This document shows, piece by piece, positions 17,221-24,496 of a DNA stretch of 64,000 nucleotides; position 1 is the stretch's first letter; every line of letters starts with the position of its first letter. The stretch comes from an uncultured Amylibacter sp. GTDB taxonomy: Bacteria > Pseudomonadota > Alphaproteobacteria > Rhodobacterales > Rhodobacteraceae. The DNA is taken from the NCBI GenBank assembly GCA_959347425.1, contig OY365741.1, positions 1,698,501-1,762,500 on the forward strand, in the 5' to 3' direction. Position numbers and translations under genes: made by a program. The notes beneath the pieces are model-generated. The model saw only the letters and a program-made list of their open reading frames with translations, did not search any database and was not told the origin of the DNA.

Positions 17221-17921
17221 AAATCCCTCGCCAACGCCCGCATCATCCCCATATCTCGGGTGTTTAAATCACCCGTCTCGTCAGGCGCGAACCGCAACCG
17301 AAAGGCGGTTAAAACCTCCAAAAACCCTTGTAAATTATCGCTTACAGGGCAATATCCAAATGCGCGAGCGTCCGTCATAAACCCCGCCCAATCCACCGCC
17401 ACACCCGCATCACCAGCAACCCAAACCGACAAACCCTGCCGCGCCAAACCTTGCCAATCAAACGCCAACCCTGGGTCGCTCTTACGTCCCACGGCCATAT
17501 CGGAATGCCCAATAACACCCTTTGGCGCAATCCCCCACCGCGCCAAAATACCGTGCAATAACTCTGCCAGAGCCCGCATTTGCACCGCAGGATATTCAGG
17601 ATAATCGGGCGCACCACTGTTCATCAATTCCACGCCAATACTGTGCGAATTCACATCGTTTATCGCGCCCCATTGCCCGACTCCAGCGTGCCACGCACGC
17701 GCCGATTCCGCCACCAATTGATAAATCACACCAGCCCGCGTGATGAGATAATGCGCCGAAACCTCCGCCTCTGCATCACACAACCGCGCCAAAACCTCAT
17801 CCACATTATCCATAGCCGTATAGTGCAACACCACCAAACTCGGCACAGCACCATCCCGCCGCGCACCGCAGTTGGGCGACTCATGCGCAATGATATTGGG
17901 GGTTATGGTCGCCATCCGCAA
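17211..17921 (-). CDS. N-acetylmuramoyl-L-alanine amidase (AmpD-like)
   Basis: A 236-residue zinc amidase of the Amidase_2 family. Visible are VVLHYTAM (first zinc His), HYLITRAGVIYQLV, AWHAGVGQW, HSIGVELMN and GHSDMAVGRKSDPGLAFDW (later zinc His and Asp). A peptidoglycan-binding-like C-terminal stretch (about 155-230) includes AFGYCPVSDNLQGFLEVLTAF. No signal peptide, so cytoplasmic recycling of anhydro-muropeptides, the AmpD role, is likely. It overlaps the preceding lipoprotein gene by 19 bases. Met3 is an alternative start. Confidence 0.92.
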   Translation of the reverse strand: MRMATITPNIIAHESPNCGARRDGAVPSLVVLHYTAMDNVDEVLARLCDAEAEVSAHYLITRAGVIYQLVAESARAWHAGVGQWGAINDVNSHSIGVELMNSGAPDYPEYPAVQMRALAELLHGILARWGIAPKGVIGHSDMAVGRKSDPGLAFDWQGLARQGLSVWVAGDAGVAVDWAGFMTDARAFGYCPVSDNLQGFLEVLTAFRLRFAPDETGDLNTRDMGMMRALARDFSY

Positions 17922-18373
17922 GCAAACCCGTCGCCGTCATCATCTAACCCCAAGTGGTCTTCTTTCGGCCCGCCCTTGGATAGGAAAACAAACTGCGCAT
18001 AATCATTGCTGGGCAGGGTTTGGCATACCCGTGTTGGCACCGGATTGCGTTCGCGCGAATACCGTTTTTTACCAATACGGCGTTTGGCATAACGCTCGGC
18101 ATAAGCCGCCAAATCCACGCGAGTATCTTCATCGCGTTCTGGCAGGGGGGTGGCGCGATATTGCACATATTGATTGCTGAGCCTTGCCAGCCTGTCCGCG
18201 TCCGTTTCAATGGATTCTTGGGCGGTGATGGTTTCAAAGCTCTGCGAATCCGATAGATTTTGCGTATCCGCGCTGACATCCTCAAACCCAAGCGGTGCAT
18301 CGGACTCATCCGCCTTACCACCGCCACATGCCGCCAGTATAAGAGCACAAAAGATTATGGGTAGTCTTAACAT
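17903..18373 (-). CDS. Lipoprotein with C-terminal excalibur domain
   Basis: A 156-residue protein with signal peptide and lipobox LILAACGGG (Cys16). A Ser/Asp/Glu-rich linker (20-60) and a helical Arg-rich middle (AAYAERYAKRRIGKKRYSRE) precede a Cys-containing end. The last 40 residues hold the excalibur calcium-binding signature: Cys, AQFVFLSKGGP, then GLDDDGDGFACGW. Ca2+ binding is known for the family; the role is not. It overlaps the amidase gene by 19 bases and follows gatA after 3 bases, so gatC-gatA-lipoprotein-amidase may be one unit. Confidence 0.88.
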   Translation of the reverse strand: MLRLPIIFCALILAACGGGKADESDAPLGFEDVSADTQNLSDSQSFETITAQESIETDADRLARLSNQYVQYRATPLPERDEDTRVDLAAYAERYAKRRIGKKRYSRERNPVPTRVCQTLPSNDYAQFVFLSKGGPKEDHLGLDDDGDGFACGWRP

Positions 18374-18376
18374 CGC

Positions 18377-19858
18377 CTAACCCCACCAAGCATTCGGCTT
18401 TGCATCAAAGGCAAAATCCTTTTCCAACGCGCCCGCGATATTCATCAATTCGCCCTCTTCCCAAGGTCGCCCAATCAGTTGCAAACCCAAGGGCAACCCC
18501 TGCGAATCCAACCCAGCAGGTAGGCTAATCGCGGGCAACCCCGCCAGATTCACCGTCACCGTGAAAACATCGTTCAGGTACATTTTAATAGGGTCAATCG
18601 CGGTTTCATCACCCAGAGCAAAGGCGGCACTTGGCGTTGTTGGGGTTAAAATAGCCTCCACCCCCATATCAAAAACCTGCTGGAAATCGCGTTTAATCAG
18701 GTTGCGCACCTTTTGGGCTCGGCGATAATAAGCATCATAAAACCCCGCCGATAAAACATAAGTTCCTATCATCAGGCGGCGTTTCACTTCATCACCAAAC
18801 CCCTCTGCGCGGGTTTTTTTATACATCTCATCAATACCATCCTCCGCGCCGATATCGGCTCGCAAACCATAGCGAACCCCGTCATATCGGGCGAGGTTTG
18901 ACGAAGCCTCCGCTGGTGCCAGAACATAATAGGCGGGCAGGGCGTATTTCGTGTGGGGCAGGGATACATCGACGATCTCCGCCCCCGCATCGCGTAGGCG
19001 GGCTATACCGTTTGCCCATAAATCCTCTATATCCTGCGGCATTCCGTCAAGGCGGTATTCTTTGGGAATAGCGATTTTTTTGCCTTTGATGGGTTGGTCT
19101 AACATCGCTTCAAAATCAGGCACGGCGAGGTTTGCGCTGGTGCTGTCCTTTGGGTCATGCCCCGACATCGCGCCCAGTAATATCGCGCAATCACGCACGG
19201 ATTTTGCCATGGGGCCAGCTTGGTCTAGCGACGAGGCAAAGGCGATAACCCCCCAGCGTGAGCATCGCCCGTAGGTGGGTTTTATCCCCGTAATACCCGT
19301 GAAAGCAACGGGTTGACGGATGGAACCGCCCGTGTCCGTGCCAAGCGCCGCCAAGCATAAATCGGCGGCAACGGCGGCGGCAGAACCGCCAGAAGAACCC
19401 CCTGGAGTCAGTGGGTCGTTCACCCGCCATGGGTTTATCACCGCACCGTAGGTTGAGGTTTCATTAGAAGAGCCCATTGCGAACTCATCCATATTGGTTT
19501 TGCCCAGCATAACCGCGCCTTGTTGCCAAAGTTGGGTTGTAATGGTGGACTCGTATTCGGGTTTGAAATTGGCAAGAATGGCGGAGGCTGCTTGGGTTTT
19601 AACCCCCTTTGTGCAGAACAAATCCTTAATGCCGAGCGGTATCCCGCACATATCGGGCGCATCGCCCGTTGCCAGCATTTTATCGGCGGCGGCGGCTTGC
19701 TTGCGCGCGTGGTCGGGGGTTTTATGGCAAAACGCGTTCAACGCATCGCCCGCGTCAATCGCGGACAGGCAATCGTTTGTCAATTCGGTTGCGCTGATTG
19801 TTTTGTCGCGGAGCATATCGCGTGCGGTCGCTATGGTAAGTTTTGCCAATTCGCCCAT
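18377..19858 (-). CDS. gatA: Glutamyl-tRNA(Gln)/Asp-tRNA(Asn) amidotransferase subunit A
   Basis: The amidase subunit releases ammonia from glutamine for converting Glu-tRNA(Gln) (or Asp-tRNA(Asn)). It has 493 residues from the start [10 protein letters not shown], with AGGA 8 bases before it; the open frame upstream to 19903 is discarded. The amidase signature carries the Ser-cisSer-Lys triad: GIKDLF near 76 and [17 protein letters not shown] near 155-170, plus [14 protein letters not shown]. gatC precedes it by 34 bases; gatB is not in this window. Confidence 0.96.
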   Translation of the reverse strand: MGELAKLTIATARDMLRDKTISATELTNDCLSAIDAGDALNAFCHKTPDHARKQAAAADKMLATGDAPDMCGIPLGIKDLFCTKGVKTQAASAILANFKPEYESTITTQLWQQGAVMLGKTNMDEFAMGSSNETSTYGAVINPWRVNDPLTPGGSSGGSAAAVAADLCLAALGTDTGGSIRQPVAFTGITGIKPTYGRCSRWGVIAFASSLDQAGPMAKSVRDCAILLGAMSGHDPKDSTSANLAVPDFEAMLDQPIKGKKIAIPKEYRLDGMPQDIEDLWANGIARLRDAGAEIVDVSLPHTKYALPAYYVLAPAEASSNLARYDGVRYGLRADIGAEDGIDEMYKKTRAEGFGDEVKRRLMIGTYVLSAGFYDAYYRRAQKVRNLIKRDFQQVFDMGVEAILTPTTPSAAFALGDETAIDPIKMYLNDVFTVTVNLAGLPAISLPAGLDSQGLPLGLQLIGRPWEEGELMNIAGALEKDFAFDAKPNAWWG

Positions 19859-19892
19859 GGGGTTTTCCTTTGCTTTGGGGGTTTGCCCCGAT

Positions 19893-20192
19893 TTATTCCA
19901 CAACCTTTGGCACGGCGAAAAACCCTTCGCGGGTCATCGGCGCGTTTGATAGGATTTGCGCGGGTTTATCACCGCCCGTTTCATCGGTGGTTGGGGTGTC
20001 ATCGCGCCATTTCAAATCCATAGGCATGACGGCAGGGGTGTCTGTGACATCGCTGATATCGACTTCGTTCAGTTGCTCCATAAAGCCAATAATGCGTGAT
20101 AGGCGTTCCGCCATAGCGTCCAGTTCGGTGTCTTTAATATCAATACGCGCCAGATTGGCGATGCGTTTTACGGTGGTTTGGTCAATTTGCAT
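19893..20192 (-). CDS. gatC: Glutamyl-tRNA(Gln)/Asp-tRNA(Asn) amidotransferase subunit C
   Basis: A 99-residue subunit that wraps GatA and stabilises the GatCAB complex. It has the family pattern: [41 protein letters not shown], and the C-terminal [19 protein letters not shown]. First gene of the gatC-gatA unit. Confidence 0.95.
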   Translation of the reverse strand: MQIDQTTVKRIANLARIDIKDTELDAMAERLSRIIGFMEQLNEVDISDVTDTPAVMPMDLKWRDDTPTTDETGGDKPAQILSNAPMTREGFFAVPKVVE

Positions 20193-20254
20193 GGGGGTGC
20201 GCCTGTTTTTTGGGTTTTAGGGTGTTTAGCGTGATTGGGGGAAGAGTTCAAGTT

Positions 20255-20705
20255 TTTTTAACGATTAATGATGAATGATTAACGATTAACGGATTAGCCC
20301 TTTGGGTCTTCGTAATTGCTACGCAATACCGACCAGCGTGGTCTTTTGTGCGTAGCCCCCGCTTCGCGGGAGCATGCCAAAAGCCCTTGGGTTACAAGAA
20401 TATAGATTCTCTATAAATTTGCTATCTGGAATAACAAGACTATAAAGTGGATTATTTGCAAAGAATACTTGGGAAGTGGTGATGGGTAAGTTCTAAATTT
20501 ATTTAGACACTATACAAGACGCTGAGCCAAACCCCAGCCAAAAAAATCCCGCCCGCACTCCGCAGGAGGGGTGGGCGGGTGGGCGACATTTCGAAGAAAT
20601 GGCGCAACAAAAAAGCTCTGCTCTTAACATCTAATAACGAACCCACAATTCTTAATAACCAATCACTAATCACTAATCACTAACAACTAATAACTAATAA
20701 CTAAC
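20255..20705 (+). repeat. Complete dispersed structured repeat (copy B) with heptamer arrays at both ends
   Basis: A gene-free stretch. Heptamer words of the ATTAACG/ATTAATG type at 20262-20296 and, inverted, ACTAATC/ACTAATA words at 20655-20705 flank an element at 20298-20625. Its modules in order: CCCTTTGGGTCTTCGT with an AATTGCTACGCAAT hairpin, ACCGACCAG, a hairpin from TTTTGTGCGTAGC to GCATGCCAAAA around CCCGC/GCGGG, GGTTACAAGA, a 100-base AT-rich core (TATCTGGAATAACAAGAC, GAATACTTGGGAAGTGG), and a G-rich right end (GGAGGGGTGGGCGGG) with CATTTCGAAGAAATG. The core is about 85% identical by eye to the copy at 50474-50770. No protein is evident. Confidence 0.85.
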
Positions 20706-20707
20706 AC

Positions 20708-21754
20708 CTACTCAGGTGTCGCCACAAACCCGCCAGCAAAATGGCTCGCCTCCCCAGAAACCCCGCGTTCGGATATAAACGCGCCAACCGCGCCCTCTTG
20801 CCCAAATAACCCCGTCACAATCCCTATCGTAGCGTCTTCCGCGTTCCCAGTCGTGAAATCGGCAAGAATAATGATGCCATTGGCTATCGCGCCTTGGTTA
20901 TCAAACCCGCCTTCCAGCACAAACCGCACATCGCTATTCACATCACCATCCACCATCACTTCCGCATCAAACAGGCGATTCGCGTAATCAACCGTCATCA
21001 CAAAGGGTTTGCTCACCCCAGTGGTCGTTTGAAACCAGCCCGACCATTGGGCGTGGCTTGCGTCCGCATTCGCTTCTTGCACAACAGGCAGGGTTGCACC
21101 CAGATTAGTGCCAGAAAATATCCCTGCATAATGACGCGGAGTGCCACGGGGGGTAGCAGTAAAGAACGCCACTCCATCGGTTAAATCCCCGCCAAGCTCC
21201 AGCGAGCCGTTGCCATTTTTCATATTCAAACGTTGGGTTGGGGTAGGCGTGGCGAACCCGCCACTATCCAAATCCATGCCTGTGGTTTGCAGGAATTCGT
21301 TGCGGTCGCGGGTTGGGCTGGGCGCGGTGGCAAAGGATGTCGCCCCATCCCCCAGCCAATCGGCGGTTGTGACAATATCCAGCAGGGGCGGGGGTGGAGG
21401 CAGATCAATCGTGGATATATTCGCACTGGCGATTTTGAAGGTGGGTTCTTTGGGTGCAGGTTTCTTTGGCTTTGGTTTTATAGTTTTGATGCTTATCGTG
21501 GGTTCGGTATCAGAGTCTGCTGTGGCTTCAGAAATAACCCTAGGCGGGGCGATAGTGATAGACTCGGCGGTCAGCGTGTTTAATGTTTCTTGCGCGGATT
21601 TAGCGGACTCTTTGGGTGTTTCATTCGGTGACTCTAAATCAGGGTCTGACAAGGCTGTCGTCTCGCCACCACAGGCGGTTAAGACGAACATAGCCAGCAG
21701 GGCAAACGCCAGTGGTATTTGGTGTTTTATTGTGGGTTTTATTTGGGGGGTCAT
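20708..21754 (-). CDS. Surface lipoprotein with TbpB-like C-terminal domain
   Basis: A 348-residue predicted lipoprotein: signal peptide with lipobox LTACGGE (Cys near 28), a long disordered linker rich in Pro, Thr, Glu and Lys (about 30-130, including KPKPKKPAPKEP and LPPPPPLL). A beta-rich C-terminal domain ends GLFGQEGAVGAF...HFAGGFVATP, the ending of TbpB-like/transferrin-binding-type barrels. It shares that ending with the 850-residue lipoprotein at 3911. The disordered stalk would hold a ligand-binding barrel away from the membrane; the ligand is unknown. AGAGGAG precedes the start. Confidence 0.8.
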   Translation of the reverse strand: MTPQIKPTIKHQIPLAFALLAMFVLTACGGETTALSDPDLESPNETPKESAKSAQETLNTLTAESITIAPPRVISEATADSDTEPTISIKTIKPKPKKPAPKEPTFKIASANISTIDLPPPPPLLDIVTTADWLGDGATSFATAPSPTRDRNEFLQTTGMDLDSGGFATPTPTQRLNMKNGNGSLELGGDLTDGVAFFTATPRGTPRHYAGIFSGTNLGATLPVVQEANADASHAQWSGWFQTTTGVSKPFVMTVDYANRLFDAEVMVDGDVNSDVRFVLEGGFDNQGAIANGIIILADFTTGNAEDATIGIVTGLFGQEGAVGAFISERGVSGEASHFAGGFVATPE

Positions 21755-21769
21755 ACTATCGCTCCTCTT

Positions 21770-21797
21770 CTCTGGGTTATCCAGAGTCGCCCTCTGG
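21770..21797 (-). promoter_or_regulatory. Three-segment alternative hairpin in the lipoprotein leader
   Basis: CTCTGG (21770-21775), CCAGAG (21781-21786) and CTCTGG (21792-21797) are separated by 5 bases each. The middle segment can pair with either neighbour but not both. It lies in the presumed 5' leader, directly upstream of the ribosome site of the lipoprotein, so the two folds could differ in access to that site. The rest of the 21798-21973 gap shows no gene. Confidence 0.4.
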
Positions 21798-21973
21798 TTT
21801 ATCTTTGGTCAGCATTCGTAAAACGTATTTATGAAAACCATCGCCCCCCTGTTTAACCCGATTCGCGCTTTATTCAAAAGGAATTCTGTTTAAGGCTTCA
21901 GGTAAATAAGCCAAAAAACAAAGACAAATACATAAGTATTTTTGCGGGGTTTTACCGATTTTTTAACGGGTAT

Positions 21974-22816
21974 TTACCCTAAATCGCGCCCAAGCACGTC
22001 CTGTAAAGACACCTGCGCCGAGCCCGCCCGCAACGGCTTTTGCTGATTATCCGCCGCCGCCCAACCCGTTAGAAAAACCAGCTCTGCCGTCGCGCCAACC
22101 CGCCCGTCAGGCAAAGAAAACTGCTCGCCATAAATCGCACACACCCGCGCCAATAAATCACGGCGCATAAACCGCTTTGCCCGCGCGGTTTGGGCGTTTG
22201 CCTCACCCATCGCTCGCAGTTCGGACATCAAAGCCAAAGGCGTTTCATAGCTTAAATCCAACCGCAGCGTATCGGCCACGGGCAGTGCCAGCCCAGCCCG
22301 TTGCAGCAACGCCCCGCCATCGCGAATCTCCGCCATAGGCACAACCCGAGGGCTGACTCCACCGCAAATCTGGCTCTCTGCCAAGGTAAAGGCGGTGCGC
22401 AATTCATGCAGGCTCTGCCCGCCGAAAAACACGGCTATCATCAGGCCGTCAGGCTTTAACGCAAGGCGCATTTGCACCAATTGCCCAACCGCGTCATTCG
22501 CCCAGTGCAGGGACAATCCATGCACTATCAAATCAAATTTAGCGGGTGGCAAACCGATGGTATCGCTATCGGTAAAGCAGGTGGGCGTGGCATTTATGAC
22601 GGGTTTTAGCGCATTTGCCCATTGATTCGCCCTTCCGCCAACTATTGCGGGCGATGTAAAGGTTCTGTTAACCTCTTTGAGTCTTTCTTGTATTTGCTGA
22701 ATGGCAAAATCGTGAAGAAACCATGCGTTTGATGTGGATGTGCTTTTGGGTGCATGGGCGCGGGCGCGGTGTAATAACAAGGCGGCATGGTCGCATAAAC
22801 AGGCAGAGGGGTGCAT
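21974..22816 (-). CDS. SAM-dependent methyltransferase (BioC/NDUFAF5-like)
   Basis: A 280-residue protein from the likely start MHPSACLCDH at 22816; the frame is open to 23269 but that part lies inside comF and is not family-like. The family hallmarks are HRARAHAP near the N-terminus, FLHDFAIQQIQERLKEVNRTF, FDLIVHGLSLHWANDAVGQL (post-motif of the Rossmann fold) and ALKPDGLMIAVFFGGQSLHEL. From memory, this gene is often divergent from comF in alphaproteobacteria. The motif I SAM loop is less obvious than usual (SPAIVGGRANQW). Substrate unknown. Confidence 0.85.
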   Translation of the reverse strand: MHPSACLCDHAALLLHRARAHAPKSTSTSNAWFLHDFAIQQIQERLKEVNRTFTSPAIVGGRANQWANALKPVINATPTCFTDSDTIGLPPAKFDLIVHGLSLHWANDAVGQLVQMRLALKPDGLMIAVFFGGQSLHELRTAFTLAESQICGGVSPRVVPMAEIRDGGALLQRAGLALPVADTLRLDLSYETPLALMSELRAMGEANAQTARAKRFMRRDLLARVCAIYGEQFSLPDGRVGATAELVFLTGWAAADNQQKPLRAGSAQVSLQDVLGRDLG

Positions 22817-23717
22817 GACAAAATCCAATAGCATAGCCAGACAGGGCGCGTTGCCCCAGTCTTTATCGCAGTCTTTACCGCAGTCTTTACCCCAAGTGGG
22901 GGGAAAAGAAAAGCCGAAGGGCAGTGCCACCTGCCCGACAAAAAAGACGACGTGGGAATCGGTTTTATCCGTCCTATATCCCGCCCTATGCTTGGCGTGT
23001 GGTGAGGAAACGGACAAGCATCCGGGGCTATGTTCGGCGTGCTGGGGGCAGACGCATTTTATCTCTGGCACGATATGTGATGGCTGTGGTACGCCTCTGC
23101 CAGAGGTGACGGCAACAGAAACCGACCCCGTGTTTTGCGATTTCTGCCTGCATGACGCGCCCAGTTGGTCGCAAGGGCGCGCCGTGGTTTTGTATAAGGA
23201 ACGCGGGCGTAATATCGTGTTGTCTTTGAAACACGGCGATCGGCTGGATATTGCCAAAGTCATTGGCAAATGGATGATAAACTCTGGCGCGGATATTATC
23301 GGTGATTGCGATTTAATCGCGCCCGTGCCGTTGCATTGGTTGCGCCTTTTGCGGCGTAAATTTAATCAATCGGCGGAATTGGCGCGGCCTGTTGCCGATG
23401 CCTATGGTTTGCCTTATGTGCCGGATTTGCTGGTGCGTCATAAGCAAACAAAGATGCAAAAGGATATGCCGCGGGTGGAGCGGATTGAGAATTTATCGCG
23501 CTCTGTCAAGATGAATGCTCGGTTTGCTGATAGGGTGAAGGGCAAAAAGGTACTGCTGATTGATGATGTGATGACAACGGGGGCGACCTTACGTGCCTGT
23601 AGCACCGTGTGTTTGGCGGCAGGGGCGACGGGTGTGAATGTGCTGGTGTTTGCCCGTGTTGCGGGTGATGGATGGCGGGCGAAAGTGAAGGAAGTGGTGG
23701 AAGAAGCTAGTGATTAG
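22815..23717 (+). CDS. comF: ComF family phosphoribosyltransferase-like protein
   Basis: A 300-residue protein. The core (about residue 60 on) has a zinc ribbon (CLACGEETDKHPGLCSACW and CDGCGTPLP, then CDFCLHDAP) and a phosphoribosyltransferase domain with the signature VLLIDDVMTTGATL near 255-268. The family takes part in DNA uptake in competent bacteria, with a general role elsewhere unclear. The ATG at 22815 overlaps the divergent methyltransferase start within one CATG. The first 60 residues include SLSQSLPQSLPQ, encoded by a 12-base tandem repeat, and are longer than usual, so a later start is possible. Confidence 0.88.
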   Translation: MTKSNSIARQGALPQSLSQSLPQSLPQVGGKEKPKGSATCPTKKTTWESVLSVLYPALCLACGEETDKHPGLCSACWGQTHFISGTICDGCGTPLPEVTATETDPVFCDFCLHDAPSWSQGRAVVLYKERGRNIVLSLKHGDRLDIAKVIGKWMINSGADIIGDCDLIAPVPLHWLRLLRRKFNQSAELARPVADAYGLPYVPDLLVRHKQTKMQKDMPRVERIENLSRSVKMNARFADRVKGKKVLLIDDVMTTGATLRACSTVCLAAGATGVNVLVFARVAGDGWRAKVKEVVEEASD

Positions 23718-23930
23718 TGGTGAGTGATTAGTGATTAATGATGCCCTTCGGGTCTTCGTCATTTCTTTGAAATGCCGACCAGCCCCAAGCGAGGGCGGGG
23801 TCTTTTGTGCGTAGCCCCTGCTCTTTGAGCAGGAGCATGCCAAAAGCCCTATGTATTATTAGCAAGGTCTGCGCGAACTTGCAGGGCAACCCAATTCATA
23901 ATTCGTCATTCACAATCCACAATTAACATG
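23717..23930 (+). repeat. Partial structured repeat (copy C) between heptamer arrays
   Basis: Heptamers GTGATTAGTG at 23711-23740, then the left modules of the dispersed element at 23743-23850: CCCTTCGGGTCTTCGT, hairpin CATTTCTTTGAAATG, CCGACCAG, hairpin around CCCTGCTC/GAGCAGG ending GCATGCCAAAAGCCC. The core and G-rich right end are missing and replaced by about 40 unrelated bases. ATTCATA/ATTCGTC-type words follow at 23894-23926. Confidence 0.8.
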
Positions 23931-23972
23931 CTATTATATCGTAAAACCAACCCAAACAAAGCCCTAAATAAA

Positions 23973-24419
23973 ATGTCAGATTTAAGCGAAGCCAACCCCC
24001 TTGCCATCACGCTGTTCTCCGAAATCATCGCGTCAGAGCAACGTCTCCGCGCCCTGATATCCACCGCCTTGCCGCAAGGAATGGAGGTATCACACTTTAT
24101 CGTTTTAAACTACATGGCGCATCAACAAGACGAACGCAGCCCCGTCCAATTGGCGCGTATTTTCCAGCTCAGCAAGGGCGCAATGACAAACACCCTCGGC
24201 AAATTGGAAAAATACGGCTGGGTTCATGTGCGCCCAGATTGGGAGGATGCCCGCCGCAAAATGGTCAGCATTTCCGATGCGGGCTTACTGGCACGTGAAG
24301 AAGCGATAAACGCCGTCGCCCCCGTGTTTGACGAGGTAATAGACGGGATGACCCAAGACAAAGTCCGCGCCGCTCTGCCGTTTTTACGCCTATTAAGGCG
24401 GGTATTGGATGGGGTTTAA
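23973..24419 (+). CDS. MarR family transcriptional regulator
   Basis: A 148-residue winged-helix regulator: SEIIASEQRLRALI dimerisation helix, MEVSHFIVLNYMA, SPVQLARIFQLSKGAMTNTLGKLEKYGWV as the recognition helix, wing with RPDWEDARRKMVSISDAG, and a C-terminal helix. The start MSDLSEANP at 23973 is chosen over an upstream Met at 23928, which lies in repeat sequence. It stands 77 bases before soeA on the same strand and may regulate it; no ligand can be inferred. Confidence 0.9.
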   Translation: MSDLSEANPLAITLFSEIIASEQRLRALISTALPQGMEVSHFIVLNYMAHQQDERSPVQLARIFQLSKGAMTNTLGKLEKYGWVHVRPDWEDARRKMVSISDAGLLAREEAINAVAPVFDEVIDGMTQDKVRAALPFLRLLRRVLDGV

Positions 24420-24436
24420 TCCCCCTTAATCCCCCC

Positions 24437-24464
24437 TTGCATCCTTGCGATTTTCCCCTATAAT
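24437..24464 (+). promoter_or_regulatory. Probable promoter of soeAB
   Basis: TTGCAT (24437-24442), 16 bases, TATAAT (24459-24464), with the soeA start 32 bases further on. The CCTTGC...TTGCGA stretch in the spacer could be a regulator site. Confidence 0.55.
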
Positions 24465-24496
24465 CGCGCCAAAATACCAAAACAAAGACCCACCTT

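Noticed and set aside
22817..23269. N-terminal extension of the methyltransferase reading frame into comF
   Set aside because: The extension lies antisense to the zinc-ribbon and PRT coding region of comF and shows no methyltransferase-like sequence; the family-like part begins after 22816.
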